64,000 nucleotides of DNA from Mycobacterium sp. JS623 (lineage in GTDB: Bacteria > Actinomycetota > Actinomycetes > Mycobacteriales > Mycobacteriaceae): the NCBI RefSeq assembly GCF_000328565.1, contig NC_019966.1, positions 3,224,001-3,288,000 of the forward strand, read 5' to 3'. A program made the translations under genes and the position numbers. Below, piece after piece: positions 40,214-47,973 of this stretch. How positions within the stretch are numbered: position 1 is the stretch's first letter; every line of letters begins with the position of its first letter. Below the pieces are notes generated by a model. It was given only the letters and a program-made list of their open reading frames with translations, did no database searches and was not told the origin of the DNA.

Positions 40214-41806
40214 CTAGTGGCCCGCCACGACGTCGGCCTCGTCGATCTCCACCGGGTCCTTGGCGCCCGGCAAGAATGAGTATGCGAGGCAAACGATTCC
40301 GAAGAACACGTAGCCGAGCGCGACCTGCGGATTGGCCGCCCACGCCACCTCGGGTGCGTGGATGAGGCCGATGAACGACAACACCGCGCCTACGAACGAC
40401 GCGATCGCCGCGTAGACGAACTTCTTCTCGAGGATGAACGTGACCATGGTGCCAAGAATCAGGCCGACGAGCACCGCGCCCTCGCCGAGTGTCTGCAGCC
40501 CGTCGTACACCACGCCGGCCTTGTTCAGCGCGTCGGCGCCGACCTTGCCTGCCGACGTGCCCGCCGCGTTGAGTGCGTTGTCGATCAGTCCGCTGGCCCA
40601 TTGCGCAAGGTTCGGCAGCAGCGCGGCGACCACCGCGACGGCGTGCAACCGTGGCACCGCCTGGAATGCCTGCGCACCGATCAGCAGACCGATGTAGAGC
40701 AGGATCGGCACGATCGCGGGCACCGGAAGCAGCGCGTCGAGAACCCCGAAAAGGCCGAGGAAGCAAAGGATTCCGATCATGACGCCGCTGGCCAGTGAAT
40801 AGTTGGCCCGACCGCCCGCGTCCTTCCAGCCAGGATGGCCGATATAGACCGCCGGCGGAAACGGCGAGCCGAATGCCGAGCCGATGACCGCGCCCGCGCC
40901 ATCGGCGAGCAGGACGCTGCGCAGGTTGAAGTTGTCCCCTGCGGCGGCGGCGCTCTCCACGTTGCTCATCGCCTCGGTGAAGTTGTAGACGCCCAACGGG
41001 ATTGCGGTGCCCAGCAGCGGCGCCAAGTTCGACAGCCCGTGGAAGAGCAGATCCAATCGCAGGTCTGGAATACCGATGGCGATGTCGGAGATCGCCTTGC
41101 CCACATCGGGTGCGGACATGAAACCGCCGATCCAGCCGATCGCCGTCCCGACGAGCAGCGCGGCCAGCCCGACCGGGATACCGAACGGCAACTTCACGTT
41201 GGTGAAGAACCCGATCAGGATGATGGCCATGACGGGCAGGCCGATCCACGCCGCCTCCCACATCTGCGCGGCGGGTCGCATCGAGATGAACGTGATCGAA
41301 ATGCCTGCCAGCGTTCCGAGCATCGCCGCGCGCGGCGTGAGCGCTCGGATGTAGGGCCCGACGAACGCGCCGATCATCACGATCACGCCGATCATGAATG
41401 CCCACGCCAGCCCGGCCGACCACGACTGAATCGGGTCCTTGGTTTTGAGGTACACCGGCAGCATCACGACGAACACCACGATGAACATGTGCGGCACGCT
41501 GGGCCCGTACGGCAGCGCGGTCACGTCATCGCGGTTCTCCCGCCGGGCCAGCCTGCGCGCCAGGAATGTGTAGTACAGGTTGCCGAGGATCAACGCCACC
41601 CCGAGTGCGGGCAGCACGGTGCCGAGGACGTCGCCCGCAGGAACCGACACGACGCCGATCATCAGGCCGGTCAGCGTCAGGACGTTGACCAAAATGTTGA
41701 ACCCGAGACCGAAGAACGCATTGGTGTCGCCGCGAGTCCAGAACGGCAGCCTCGTCGGCGCGGGCTCGACCGGCGGGTCGGCCGGCTTCGTGATGTCGGT
41801 TGTCAT
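40214..41806 (-). CDS. NCS2-like (xanthine/uracil permease family) transporter
   Basis: A 530-residue permease with about 12-14 membrane helices. GLGFNILVNVLTLTGLMIGV, the PYGPSVPHMFIVVF segment and NFTEAMSNVESAAAAGDN (the NCS2 substrate-site pattern with Glu) support the call. The ATG at 41806 follows AAAGGA. It is the third gene after allophanate hydrolase and a biuret-type amidohydrolase (11-base gap), so the likely cargo is a ureide, biuret or cyclic imide-type compound. That is inference from context. Confidence 0.8.
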   Translation of the reverse strand: MTTDITKPADPPVEPAPTRLPFWTRGDTNAFFGLGFNILVNVLTLTGLMIGVVSVPAGDVLGTVLPALGVALILGNLYYTFLARRLARRENRDDVTALPYGPSVPHMFIVVFVVMLPVYLKTKDPIQSWSAGLAWAFMIGVIVMIGAFVGPYIRALTPRAAMLGTLAGISITFISMRPAAQMWEAAWIGLPVMAIILIGFFTNVKLPFGIPVGLAALLVGTAIGWIGGFMSAPDVGKAISDIAIGIPDLRLDLLFHGLSNLAPLLGTAIPLGVYNFTEAMSNVESAAAAGDNFNLRSVLLADGAGAVIGSAFGSPFPPAVYIGHPGWKDAGGRANYSLASGVMIGILCFLGLFGVLDALLPVPAIVPILLYIGLLIGAQAFQAVPRLHAVAVVAALLPNLAQWASGLIDNALNAAGTSAGKVGADALNKAGVVYDGLQTLGEGAVLVGLILGTMVTFILEKKFVYAAIASFVGAVLSFIGLIHAPEVAWAANPQVALGYVFFGIVCLAYSFLPGAKDPVEIDEADVVAGH

Positions 41807-41817
41807 TGAGAGTCCTT

Positions 41818-42507
41818 TCAGGCGGCGCTGCTGGTCAGCGTCCGCAGCGCGGGTATCACGGCGGCAGTGTCGGCGACCCATCCGAAGATGCCGCCTTGCG
41901 CCTTGATCATGTCCAGGCCGACACGCTGGAACTCGGGGAAATACGAACCGACGCAATCGGATACAACCAGGCATTCGTAGCCGCGGTCGTTGGCCTCACG
42001 GGTGGTGGTGTGCACGCACACCTCGGTGGTGACGCCCGTGACGAGCAGTTGGGTGATGCCGGCGTCGGAGAGGATGTCCTGCAGGTCGGTGGCGTGGAAC
42101 GCGCCCTTGCCGGGTTTGTCGATCACCACCTCGCCGTCGATCGGCGCCAGCTCGTCGATGATGTCGTGTCCGTATTCGCCACGGATCAGGATGCGTCCGT
42201 ACTTCCCGTCGTCGCCAATGCGTTTCGATGGGGCGCCGCGGTTGAGCTTGGCGGGCGGGCAGTCGGACAGGTCGGGTTCGTGGCCCTCGCGCGTGTGGAT
42301 CACCAAGACTCCTGCTGTGCGTGCCGCGGCGATGAGCTCGGCCAGCGGTGGCACGACCTTGAGCAGTTGATTGACGTCGTTGCCAAGGCTTTCGCCAAAC
42401 CCGCCGGGCAACAGGAAGTCTCGCTGCATGTCGATCACGATCAGCGCCGTCTGGCCCGCAACGAGCCGGAAGGGCGAGGGTTCGGCCAGGACTTCAATGG
42501 GACTCAT
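41818..42507 (-). CDS. biuH: Biuret-type amidohydrolase (isochorismatase-like cysteine hydrolase)
   Basis: A 229-residue cysteine hydrolase. The triad is visible: Asp in [10 protein letters not shown], Lys in [15 protein letters not shown], Cys in [19 protein letters not shown]. The segments [34 protein letters not shown] and [13 protein letters not shown] match biuret hydrolase BiuH as I remember it; related triuret and ureidoacrylate hydrolases are alternatives. The reaction would be biuret plus water to allophanate and ammonia. The start overlaps the allophanate hydrolase stop by 4 bases, which strongly supports the pathway. Confidence 0.8.
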   Translation of the reverse strand: MSPIEVLAEPSPFRLVAGQTALIVIDMQRDFLLPGGFGESLGNDVNQLLKVVPPLAELIAAARTAGVLVIHTREGHEPDLSDCPPAKLNRGAPSKRIGDDGKYGRILIRGEYGHDIIDELAPIDGEVVIDKPGKGAFHATDLQDILSDAGITQLLVTGVTTEVCVHTTTREANDRGYECLVVSDCVGSYFPEFQRVGLDMIKAQGGIFGWVADTAAVIPALRTLTSSAA

Positions 42508-43901
42508 ACCCGCTCCTCGGTCATGGTCGTTGCGGTCGACGACAGCTGCCGCGGCTCGTCGAGGATCTGCGCGGCAAGATGCAGCACGGTGTCATCCGTA
42601 CATGCGGCGCCGAGAAGCATTGCGCTGTAGGGCCGCCCGTCGCTGGTGACGCCGAGGGGGAGCGCGACACCCGACAGGTCGAGCAGGTTTCCGAAGTGCG
42701 TGTAGTGGCCGAGCATCGTGTTACAGTCGATCGGCGCGCCGAGCACCTGCTCGACGGTGAACGTGGTACCGATGGTCGGCACCACCAAAACATCCATCTG
42801 TTGCCAAAGCCGCGCCACCGCCGCCTTCAGTTCGGCCAGCCGCTGCAACGCCGCGAACGCGTCGACCGCGGTGTACTTGCGGCCGCTAAGCAGGATCTCC
42901 CTGACGACGGGATGGATCGAGTCCGGTTGGGCGGCAAGGAAATCACCGAACTCGACGAGCCGCTCGGCCACCCACGGACCCTGATAGAGCAGTGAACCGG
43001 CCGCCAGGAAAGGCTCGAGCGAAATGTCGACCACGGCGGCGGTGCGCGCCAGGTGTTCGCGGAATCCCATGTGGGCGCGACGCATCGGCTCGTCGCCGAA
43101 GAACTCGAGCTCGCCGGCGGGCGGTAGGCCGACCCGGATCGGTGAGCCGTCGTAGCGGGGGCCGCGATCGCGCGACCAGGCATCGTTGTCGTCGCGCACC
43201 GCTACGACATCGAAGACGCGGTCGACATCGTCGATCGAGCCGGCCATCAGGCTGATGCAGTCCAACGACTTGCATGCGGGAACGAGCCCGACCGTACTGA
43301 TCAGCCCGCGCGAGGGTTTGAACCCGACGACGCCATTGAGCGCGGCAGGCACCCGCCCGGAGCCTGCGGTGTCGGTAGCGACGGCGAACGGCACCTGGCC
43401 GAGCGCTACCGCCAAGGCCGAGCCCGAACTCGAGCCGCCGGAGATCATCTCGCCGCCGTACACGCTGCGCGGGATCGGATACGGTGTCCGCGTACCGTTC
43501 AGCCCGGTGGCGAACTGGTCCAGATTGGTCTTGCCGACGTACAGCGCACCCGCATCGAGTAGTCGGCGCACCACCGGGGCCGTCACCGAGGCCACGTATG
43601 CGTAGTCGGGGCATGACAGGGTGGTCGGCACGCCTTCGACGTCGATGCTGTCCTTGACGCCGAACGGCACGCCGTACAGCGGAAGAGTCCTTGCGCCAGA
43701 GCGCTTTTCGATCTCCCCGGCGGCGGCCAACAGCTCATCGCGGGGCACCGTCGAGAGCCAGGTGCCGTCGCTTCCACGGTTCGCGATCGCGTCGGCAACC
43801 CGGGCCGCTGTCTTGATGGGCGAACCGGTGCCGCTGGCGTGTGACGCAAGAATCTCGTCGACGGAGGGCCCGATGGACGGTCCACGCGCGTCATCAGCCA
43901 T
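42504..43901 (-). CDS. atzF: Allophanate hydrolase (AtzF-type amidase)
   Basis: A 465-residue amidase-signature enzyme; allophanate hydrolases convert allophanate to ammonia and carbon dioxide. The Ser-cisSer-Lys triad is readable: Lys in [16 protein letters not shown], Ser pair in [15 protein letters not shown], nucleophile in [15 protein letters not shown]. The N-terminus [17 protein letters not shown] and the C-terminal [20 protein letters not shown] are typical of AtzF. It lacks the extra C-terminal domain of some AtzF proteins. First gene of an operon with the biuret-type hydrolase and a permease. Confidence 0.87.
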   Translation of the reverse strand: MADDARGPSIGPSVDEILASHASGTGSPIKTAARVADAIANRGSDGTWLSTVPRDELLAAAGEIEKRSGARTLPLYGVPFGVKDSIDVEGVPTTLSCPDYAYVASVTAPVVRRLLDAGALYVGKTNLDQFATGLNGTRTPYPIPRSVYGGEMISGGSSSGSALAVALGQVPFAVATDTAGSGRVPAALNGVVGFKPSRGLISTVGLVPACKSLDCISLMAGSIDDVDRVFDVVAVRDDNDAWSRDRGPRYDGSPIRVGLPPAGELEFFGDEPMRRAHMGFREHLARTAAVVDISLEPFLAAGSLLYQGPWVAERLVEFGDFLAAQPDSIHPVVREILLSGRKYTAVDAFAALQRLAELKAAVARLWQQMDVLVVPTIGTTFTVEQVLGAPIDCNTMLGHYTHFGNLLDLSGVALPLGVTSDGRPYSAMLLGAACTDDTVLHLAAQILDEPRQLSSTATTMTEERV

Positions 43902-44221
43902 CCAGACAATTAACGCCAGATTGATGGCGATCGCGGGTCAGGCGTGTGTCGTTTGTGTTAGCTGTGCAGTTCGATCTTGCTCACGCGTCGACGCTGGCAT
44001 CACGGCTGCAACGCAACGGCAAACCCGGTTTCGTGGTGGCAGACATGACCGCTCATGTCGGCGCAAGCCCGATGGCTCGCTGGACGCCAGGACACCCGCG
44101 TTGTGGATCAGCGACGGAACAGACCGTGACGGGCTGGCGAACCGCAACGCGTCGAAGGTCCGCTGTTGCTGGGCGGACAACCGGCATACCTGGCTCAGAT
44201 TCGCCTCGGCCAGCGGCAGAT
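43902..44221. other. 320-base gap with no recognisable gene
   Basis: This stretch separates the 5' end of the allophanate hydrolase operon from the 3' end of the alpha/beta-hydrolase gene. Open frames cross it on both strands, but none shows a recognisable product or a ribosome-binding site. It should contain the promoter of the allophanate hydrolase operon; I could not identify a GlnR-type site by eye. Confidence 0.5.
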
Positions 44222-45022
44222 TCAGCGTCGACTGATCAGCGCCGCGTCGACGAACGGCAGGACGATGTCCAGCCACGCCTGCGGCTCAGACGAGAAGGCG
44301 ACGTGACCCGTCGGCATTGTCTCGAACCGGGACCCGGGAATCGCGGCCGCTACCGCCTTGCCCCATCGCAGCGGCGCGGTGAAGTCCTTGGCGCCCCAGG
44401 TGATCAGGACCGGCGCGCTGATCTGAGTCGCCCGCGCACGGAGGTCGTGGCCGGGGTCGGTGAAGCTCTTCCACAGCGCCGCCGCGGTACGCGCACCGTC
44501 GACGGTCTTGGCCCGGGCGACGACGCGGTCGACGACCGCCTTGTCTGTCGGGTTCTTCGCGCGCATGTACGCCCGGACAAACCACGGGAACACGGCCTTG
44601 ATCACCGCTGGGCGTCCCATCACGCCGCATAAGAAGCGGGTGGCGAGGCTGTGCGGGGTGAAGCCGCCGTTGTTGATCAGCACTACACCGGCGACGCGCT
44701 CGGGCCGTTCCAGCGCGAGTCTGCACGCGGCATAGCCGCCTACTGAGTTGCCGACGATCACGGTGTCAGTGAGGTCCAGCCGGTCGGCGAATTCGATGAG
44801 CAGATCACCGAATTCGACCGCGGCCAGCGGGGCTGCAGGCAGGGGAGACTCGCCGTGGCCGGGCCAGTCGAGCGCAATCACGCGGCGGCCGTTGCCCAGC
44901 GCTTCAATGACGGACGCGAAGTCGGTGCGGTCGTGCAATGCGGCGTGCAGCAGCACGATCGGCGGGCCGCAGCCCTCGTCGGTGTAGGAAACAGTCCCGA
45001 GTGAGGTGTGCATGGTCGGCAT
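44222..45022 (-). CDS. Alpha/beta-fold hydrolase
   Basis: A 266-residue alpha/beta hydrolase. HG-type oxyanion region (PPIVLLHAALHDRTDF), nucleophile elbow VGNSVGGYAA, Asp region LITWGAKDF and His in MPTGHVAFS are all present. Substrate unknown; similar proteins act on esters or meta-cleavage products. It is divergent from a TetR gene with a clear operator between them, so that regulator probably controls it. ATG at 45022 with GAAAGG upstream on the minus strand. Confidence 0.88.
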   Translation of the reverse strand: MPTMHTSLGTVSYTDEGCGPPIVLLHAALHDRTDFASVIEALGNGRRVIALDWPGHGESPLPAAPLAAVEFGDLLIEFADRLDLTDTVIVGNSVGGYAACRLALERPERVAGVVLINNGGFTPHSLATRFLCGVMGRPAVIKAVFPWFVRAYMRAKNPTDKAVVDRVVARAKTVDGARTAAALWKSFTDPGHDLRARATQISAPVLITWGAKDFTAPLRWGKAVAAAIPGSRFETMPTGHVAFSSEPQAWLDIVLPFVDAALISRR

Positions 45023-45039
45023 CGGTGAAAACCTTTCAT

Positions 45040-45065
45040 TGACCGGTCGGTCGGTCAGTTACACT
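45040..45065 (+). promoter_or_regulatory. Operator and promoter of the divergent TetR/hydrolase pair
   Basis: TGACCG-N6-CGGTCA (45040-45057) is a perfect inverted repeat in the 50-base gap. It overlaps a possible -35 (TTGACC, 45039-45044) and abuts a -10-like TACACT (45060-45065). The regulator GTG begins 7 bases after the -10, implying a leaderless message. The arrangement fits autorepression. Confidence 0.6.
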
Positions 45066-45072
45066 AGCGCAT

Positions 45073-45627
45073 GTGGAAGTGGCGAACAAGAGAGTGGCGG
45101 CCGCGCTGCAGACGCGAGCGAACCTGATCGAGACAGGGCTGGTGCTCGCCGAAGAGCTAGGACTGGAGGGCCTGTCGGTGAACGCCGTCGTCGCGAGCGC
45201 AGGCGTGTCGAAAGGCACGTTCTTCCATCATTTTCCGGATCGAGTGTCGTATCTGGTTGCGTTGCATCGGCGCTTCCACGATGCGCTGTTCGACGAGGTG
45301 ATGTCCGTCATCGCCGACATGACCCCCGGCAAGGACCGGCTCGCCGCGGTGGCCGCTACCTATCTGGACGGTTGCCTGCGCGACCGCGGCGTCAAGGCGC
45401 TGCTGTTGGAGGCGCGTGGTCATCTGCCGATCGCGGATGAAGTCATGCGCCGCAATCGGATGAATGTCGGCGTCGTTGCGGCCGACTTCGAGGCGCTGGG
45501 TGCGCAACATCCCCGGGCATCCGCGCGGTTGTGGATCGCGGCGACGGCGGAGTGCGCGTTGATGGAGCTGGAACTCGGCCGTCGCGATTCGGCGGCGCGG
45601 TCAGCGCTCAGCGCGTTGGTGCAATGA
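45073..45627 (+). CDS. TetR-family repressor
   Basis: A 184-residue TetR regulator with HTH in LSVNAVVASAGVSKGTFFHH and FPDRVSYLVALHRRFHD following. The GTG at 45073 gives VEVANKRVAAALQTRANLIE, a normal N-terminus. It is divergent from the alpha/beta-hydrolase gene with a TGACCG-N6-CGGTCA operator between, so it probably represses both. The 3' end overlaps the convergent FAD-monooxygenase gene by 20 bases. Confidence 0.9.
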   Translation: MEVANKRVAAALQTRANLIETGLVLAEELGLEGLSVNAVVASAGVSKGTFFHHFPDRVSYLVALHRRFHDALFDEVMSVIADMTPGKDRLAAVAATYLDGCLRDRGVKALLLEARGHLPIADEVMRRNRMNVGVVAADFEALGAQHPRASARLWIAATAECALMELELGRRDSAARSALSALVQ

Positions 45628-47095
45628 GCCACCGATCGAGCCACCGCGACAGCACCGCGCCGTCAGCGGGTCCGCCGGCGGCGGCCAGGTAGCCGTCGGG
45701 GCGGATGAGCAGCCAACCCGGCGGCATGTCGTCGATCGGGACCTGGCGAAGCGCGATGGCGTCGCGCCAGGGCAGATATGCCTCGGGCACCGTCGAGCCG
45801 GTGACGACAAGGGTGAGTGTGGACAGATCCAGCAGATCGTAGAGCCGGTCATCGTCGAAACGCAGATCGGGCATCCGGTCGCCTGCATGCAATGAGCCGA
45901 TCCGCCCGCCGCCCTTGCTCATTGGACACTTCCGGTAGCTTGCAGCGATCTGGCCGAGCCGTGACGCGGCCTTCTCCTGGACCCGCGAGCGGGCCATCAC
46001 GATCGGAGCCAGCCGGGTGATCGCCGCGTGCACAAGGGAATTGGTGGAGTTGAACGCTCTGGTGGCGCGTTCGGTCATCTGGACCAGCTGGCGGATCACC
46101 GGCAACCGGTCGGACTGGTAGGTGTCGAGCAGCTCGTCGCGAGCCTGGCCGTTGATGACCATGGCGAGCTTCCACGACAGGTTAATCATGTCCTGAACGC
46201 CGGCGTTCATGCCCTGGCCGCCCGCGGGGCTGTGCACGTGTGCGGAGTCGCCGCCGAAGAACACACGGCCCTCACGCAGCGTCGTCATGTGGCGGCTGTT
46301 GATCCGGAACCGCGAACTCCAGTTCAGGTTGTAGAGCTCGGCCGGGAGATGCGCGGTGCGGTCGTAGAGTCGCTGGATGTCGTCAAGCGTGGGGTCGCCG
46401 GTGTCGCCAGTGATGCCGTCGGGATCGGTGGCCATGAACCGGAACCGGCCGTCGCCCATCGGAAACACGGCAAGAAAGCCGTTGTGGGCCAAGAAGATCG
46501 ATAGCTGATCCTGCGGCACGTCGCCTGCTAGATGTAGGTCGCCGAGGACGTAGTTGTGCGTGAGCGATCTGCCAACGAACGGCAGCCCGAGCGTCTTGCG
46601 AATCACGCTGTGCGACCCATCGGCGGCGATCAGATAGGACGCGTCGACGGTTTCCTCGGTGCCGTCGCCGCTGCGCAGCACGGCGGAGACAGTGTCGCGG
46701 TGCCGGGTCAGTGCGGCCAACTCGACTCCGCGTTCCACCTTGACGCCCTGTCGGTTCAGCTGCTCAGTGAGCAATCGTTCGGTGTCTGACTGCGCCAGCA
46801 GCAGCAGGTAATTGAATTCGCTTGGCATCCGGTGCAATTCGATGGACGCAAGCTTGCCGCCGCCCGAATGGAGTGTGGTCGCTCGCGCGGGGTTGCCGAG
46901 CCGCACCAGCTCGTCGCCGACGCCGCGGACGCGCAGCAGCTCTATGGTGCGGGCCTGGATGCCGAGCGCGCGCGACGTGAGGCAGCGTTCGGTGGCGCGG
47001 TCGACGATGCGCACGTCGATGCCGAGCCTGGACAGCTCGACGGCGGCGGTCAGGCCGGTGGGACCTGCACCGACGATCAGCACGGGCACGTTCAT
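45608..47095 (-). CDS. FAD-dependent aromatic-ring monooxygenase (PheA/TfdB type)
   Basis: A 495-residue class A flavoprotein hydroxylase. Motifs: FAD-binding VLIVGAGPTGLTAAVELS, the DG motif YLIAADGSHSVIRKTLG, and GD motif RVFFGGDSAHVHSPAGGQGMNAG. The C-terminal thioredoxin-like domain (LTLVVTGSTVPEAYLPWRDA, GWLLIRPDGYLAAAG) is characteristic of phenol/polyketide hydroxylases. The ATG at 47095 follows GAAGGAA. Divergent from a TetR gene with two operator copies between, so expression is probably induced by an aromatic ligand. Confidence 0.9.
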   Translation of the reverse strand: MNVPVLIVGAGPTGLTAAVELSRLGIDVRIVDRATERCLTSRALGIQARTIELLRVRGVGDELVRLGNPARATTLHSGGGKLASIELHRMPSEFNYLLLLAQSDTERLLTEQLNRQGVKVERGVELAALTRHRDTVSAVLRSGDGTEETVDASYLIAADGSHSVIRKTLGLPFVGRSLTHNYVLGDLHLAGDVPQDQLSIFLAHNGFLAVFPMGDGRFRFMATDPDGITGDTGDPTLDDIQRLYDRTAHLPAELYNLNWSSRFRINSRHMTTLREGRVFFGGDSAHVHSPAGGQGMNAGVQDMINLSWKLAMVINGQARDELLDTYQSDRLPVIRQLVQMTERATRAFNSTNSLVHAAITRLAPIVMARSRVQEKAASRLGQIAASYRKCPMSKGGGRIGSLHAGDRMPDLRFDDDRLYDLLDLSTLTLVVTGSTVPEAYLPWRDAIALRQVPIDDMPPGWLLIRPDGYLAAAGGPADGAVLSRWLDRWLIAPTR

Positions 47096-47116
47096 GGTGG
47101 ATTCCTTCCCCGATAA

Positions 47117-47179
47117 GTCAACACTCGATGACTTAGACACTATGACGCGGTACTAGCCATGTCAACGGTTGGTGACTTA
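47117..47179. promoter_or_regulatory. Two tandem 19-bp operators between FAD-monooxygenase and TetR genes
   Basis: GTCAAC-N6-TGACTTA occurs at 47117-47135 and again at 47161-47179. Each copy is itself an inverted repeat (GTCA...TGAC). The copies start 44 bases apart, about four helical turns, so both lie on the same DNA face. One copy lies near each divergent start, fitting repression of both genes by the adjacent TetR protein. Confidence 0.65.
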
Positions 47180-47189
47180 CTCTCATCCC

Positions 47190-47753
47190 ATGGCATCGCC
47201 GCGCGCCCGCAACGCCACCCAGACCCGCGCCGACATCCTGGCTGCCGCGCGCTCGCGGTTCGGCTCCGACGGCTACGAGCGGACCACGCTGCGTGCGGTG
47301 GCCGCCGATGTCGGCATTGACCCCGCGTTGGTGATCCGATACTTCGGTAGCAAGCAGGACCTGTTCACCGAGGCGGCGGAGTTCACCCTTTATCTCCCGG
47401 ACCTTTCCAAGGTGCAGCCCGATGATGTGGCAGACGCGTTGCTGCCCAGCTTCTTTGCGGTATGGGAGGACGACCCCACGTTCGTCGCCCTGCTGCGCGC
47501 GGCGATGACGAGCCCGACGGCCGCGGACACGATGCGGCGGATCTTCGCGACGCAGGTCGCCCCGAAGCTCGCGGCGGTGACCCCCGATCATCCGGCCCAG
47601 CGCGCCGGGTTGATGGGTGCGTTCGTCGTCGGGTTGGCCACCACTCGCTATGTGCTGGCCAACCCCGCGGTCGCGGAGCTCAGCCACGACGATCTGATTG
47701 CGTGGGCCCGCCCGGTGATCCGTCAGCTCCTCGTCGGAGCGGCGCCACGGTGA
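47190..47753 (+). CDS. TetR-family repressor
   Basis: A 187-residue TetR regulator; ATG at 47190 (MASPRARNATQTRADILAAA). HTH in TTLRAVAADVGIDPALVIRY, continuing FGSKQDLFTEAAEF. The C-terminal domain belongs to the common TetR_C type of small mycobacterial regulators. It is divergent from the FAD-monooxygenase gene with twin operators between, so that gene and its own are the likely targets. Confidence 0.92.
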   Translation: MASPRARNATQTRADILAAARSRFGSDGYERTTLRAVAADVGIDPALVIRYFGSKQDLFTEAAEFTLYLPDLSKVQPDDVADALLPSFFAVWEDDPTFVALLRAAMTSPTAADTMRRIFATQVAPKLAAVTPDHPAQRAGLMGAFVVGLATTRYVLANPAVAELSHDDLIAWARPVIRQLLVGAAPR

Positions 47754-47790
47754 CTCCAAGCTGACTCGACAATGCGCGCTACAGCCACGC

Positions 47791-47973
47791 CTTACCGGCA
47801 CCATAACGTTGCGTTATCTACGGCTCACCCGGCTCGGTGAGCTGCACGCCGAAGCCCGGATTTTGCGGACAGACGGCGTGAAGACCTATGCCGTCGGCCA
47901 CCTGGCCGACGACGAGGGCATCACGGTCGAAGCCGAGGGCGTGTTCATCCGGCCGCGGTGGGCCCGCGACTGA
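47791..47973 (+). pseudogene. Remnant of a PaaI-type thioesterase gene (C-terminal part only)
   Basis: The frame translates to LTGTITLRYLRLTRLGELHA and then EARILRTDGVKTYAVGHLAD, ending EGVFIRPRWARD-stop. This is the C-terminal half of a hot-dog-fold acyl-CoA thioesterase. The N-terminal half, including its catalytic part, is missing, and no start codon with a ribosome-binding site precedes it. The TetR gene ends 38 bases upstream. Its last 29 bases overlap the end of the convergent FUSC gene. It looks like an old truncated gene. Confidence 0.7.

Noticed and set aside
43938..44276. 112-aa minus-strand frame in the gap after the allophanate hydrolase gene
   Set aside because: No ribosome-binding site or recognisable motif, and it overlaps the hydrolase end; treated as non-coding.
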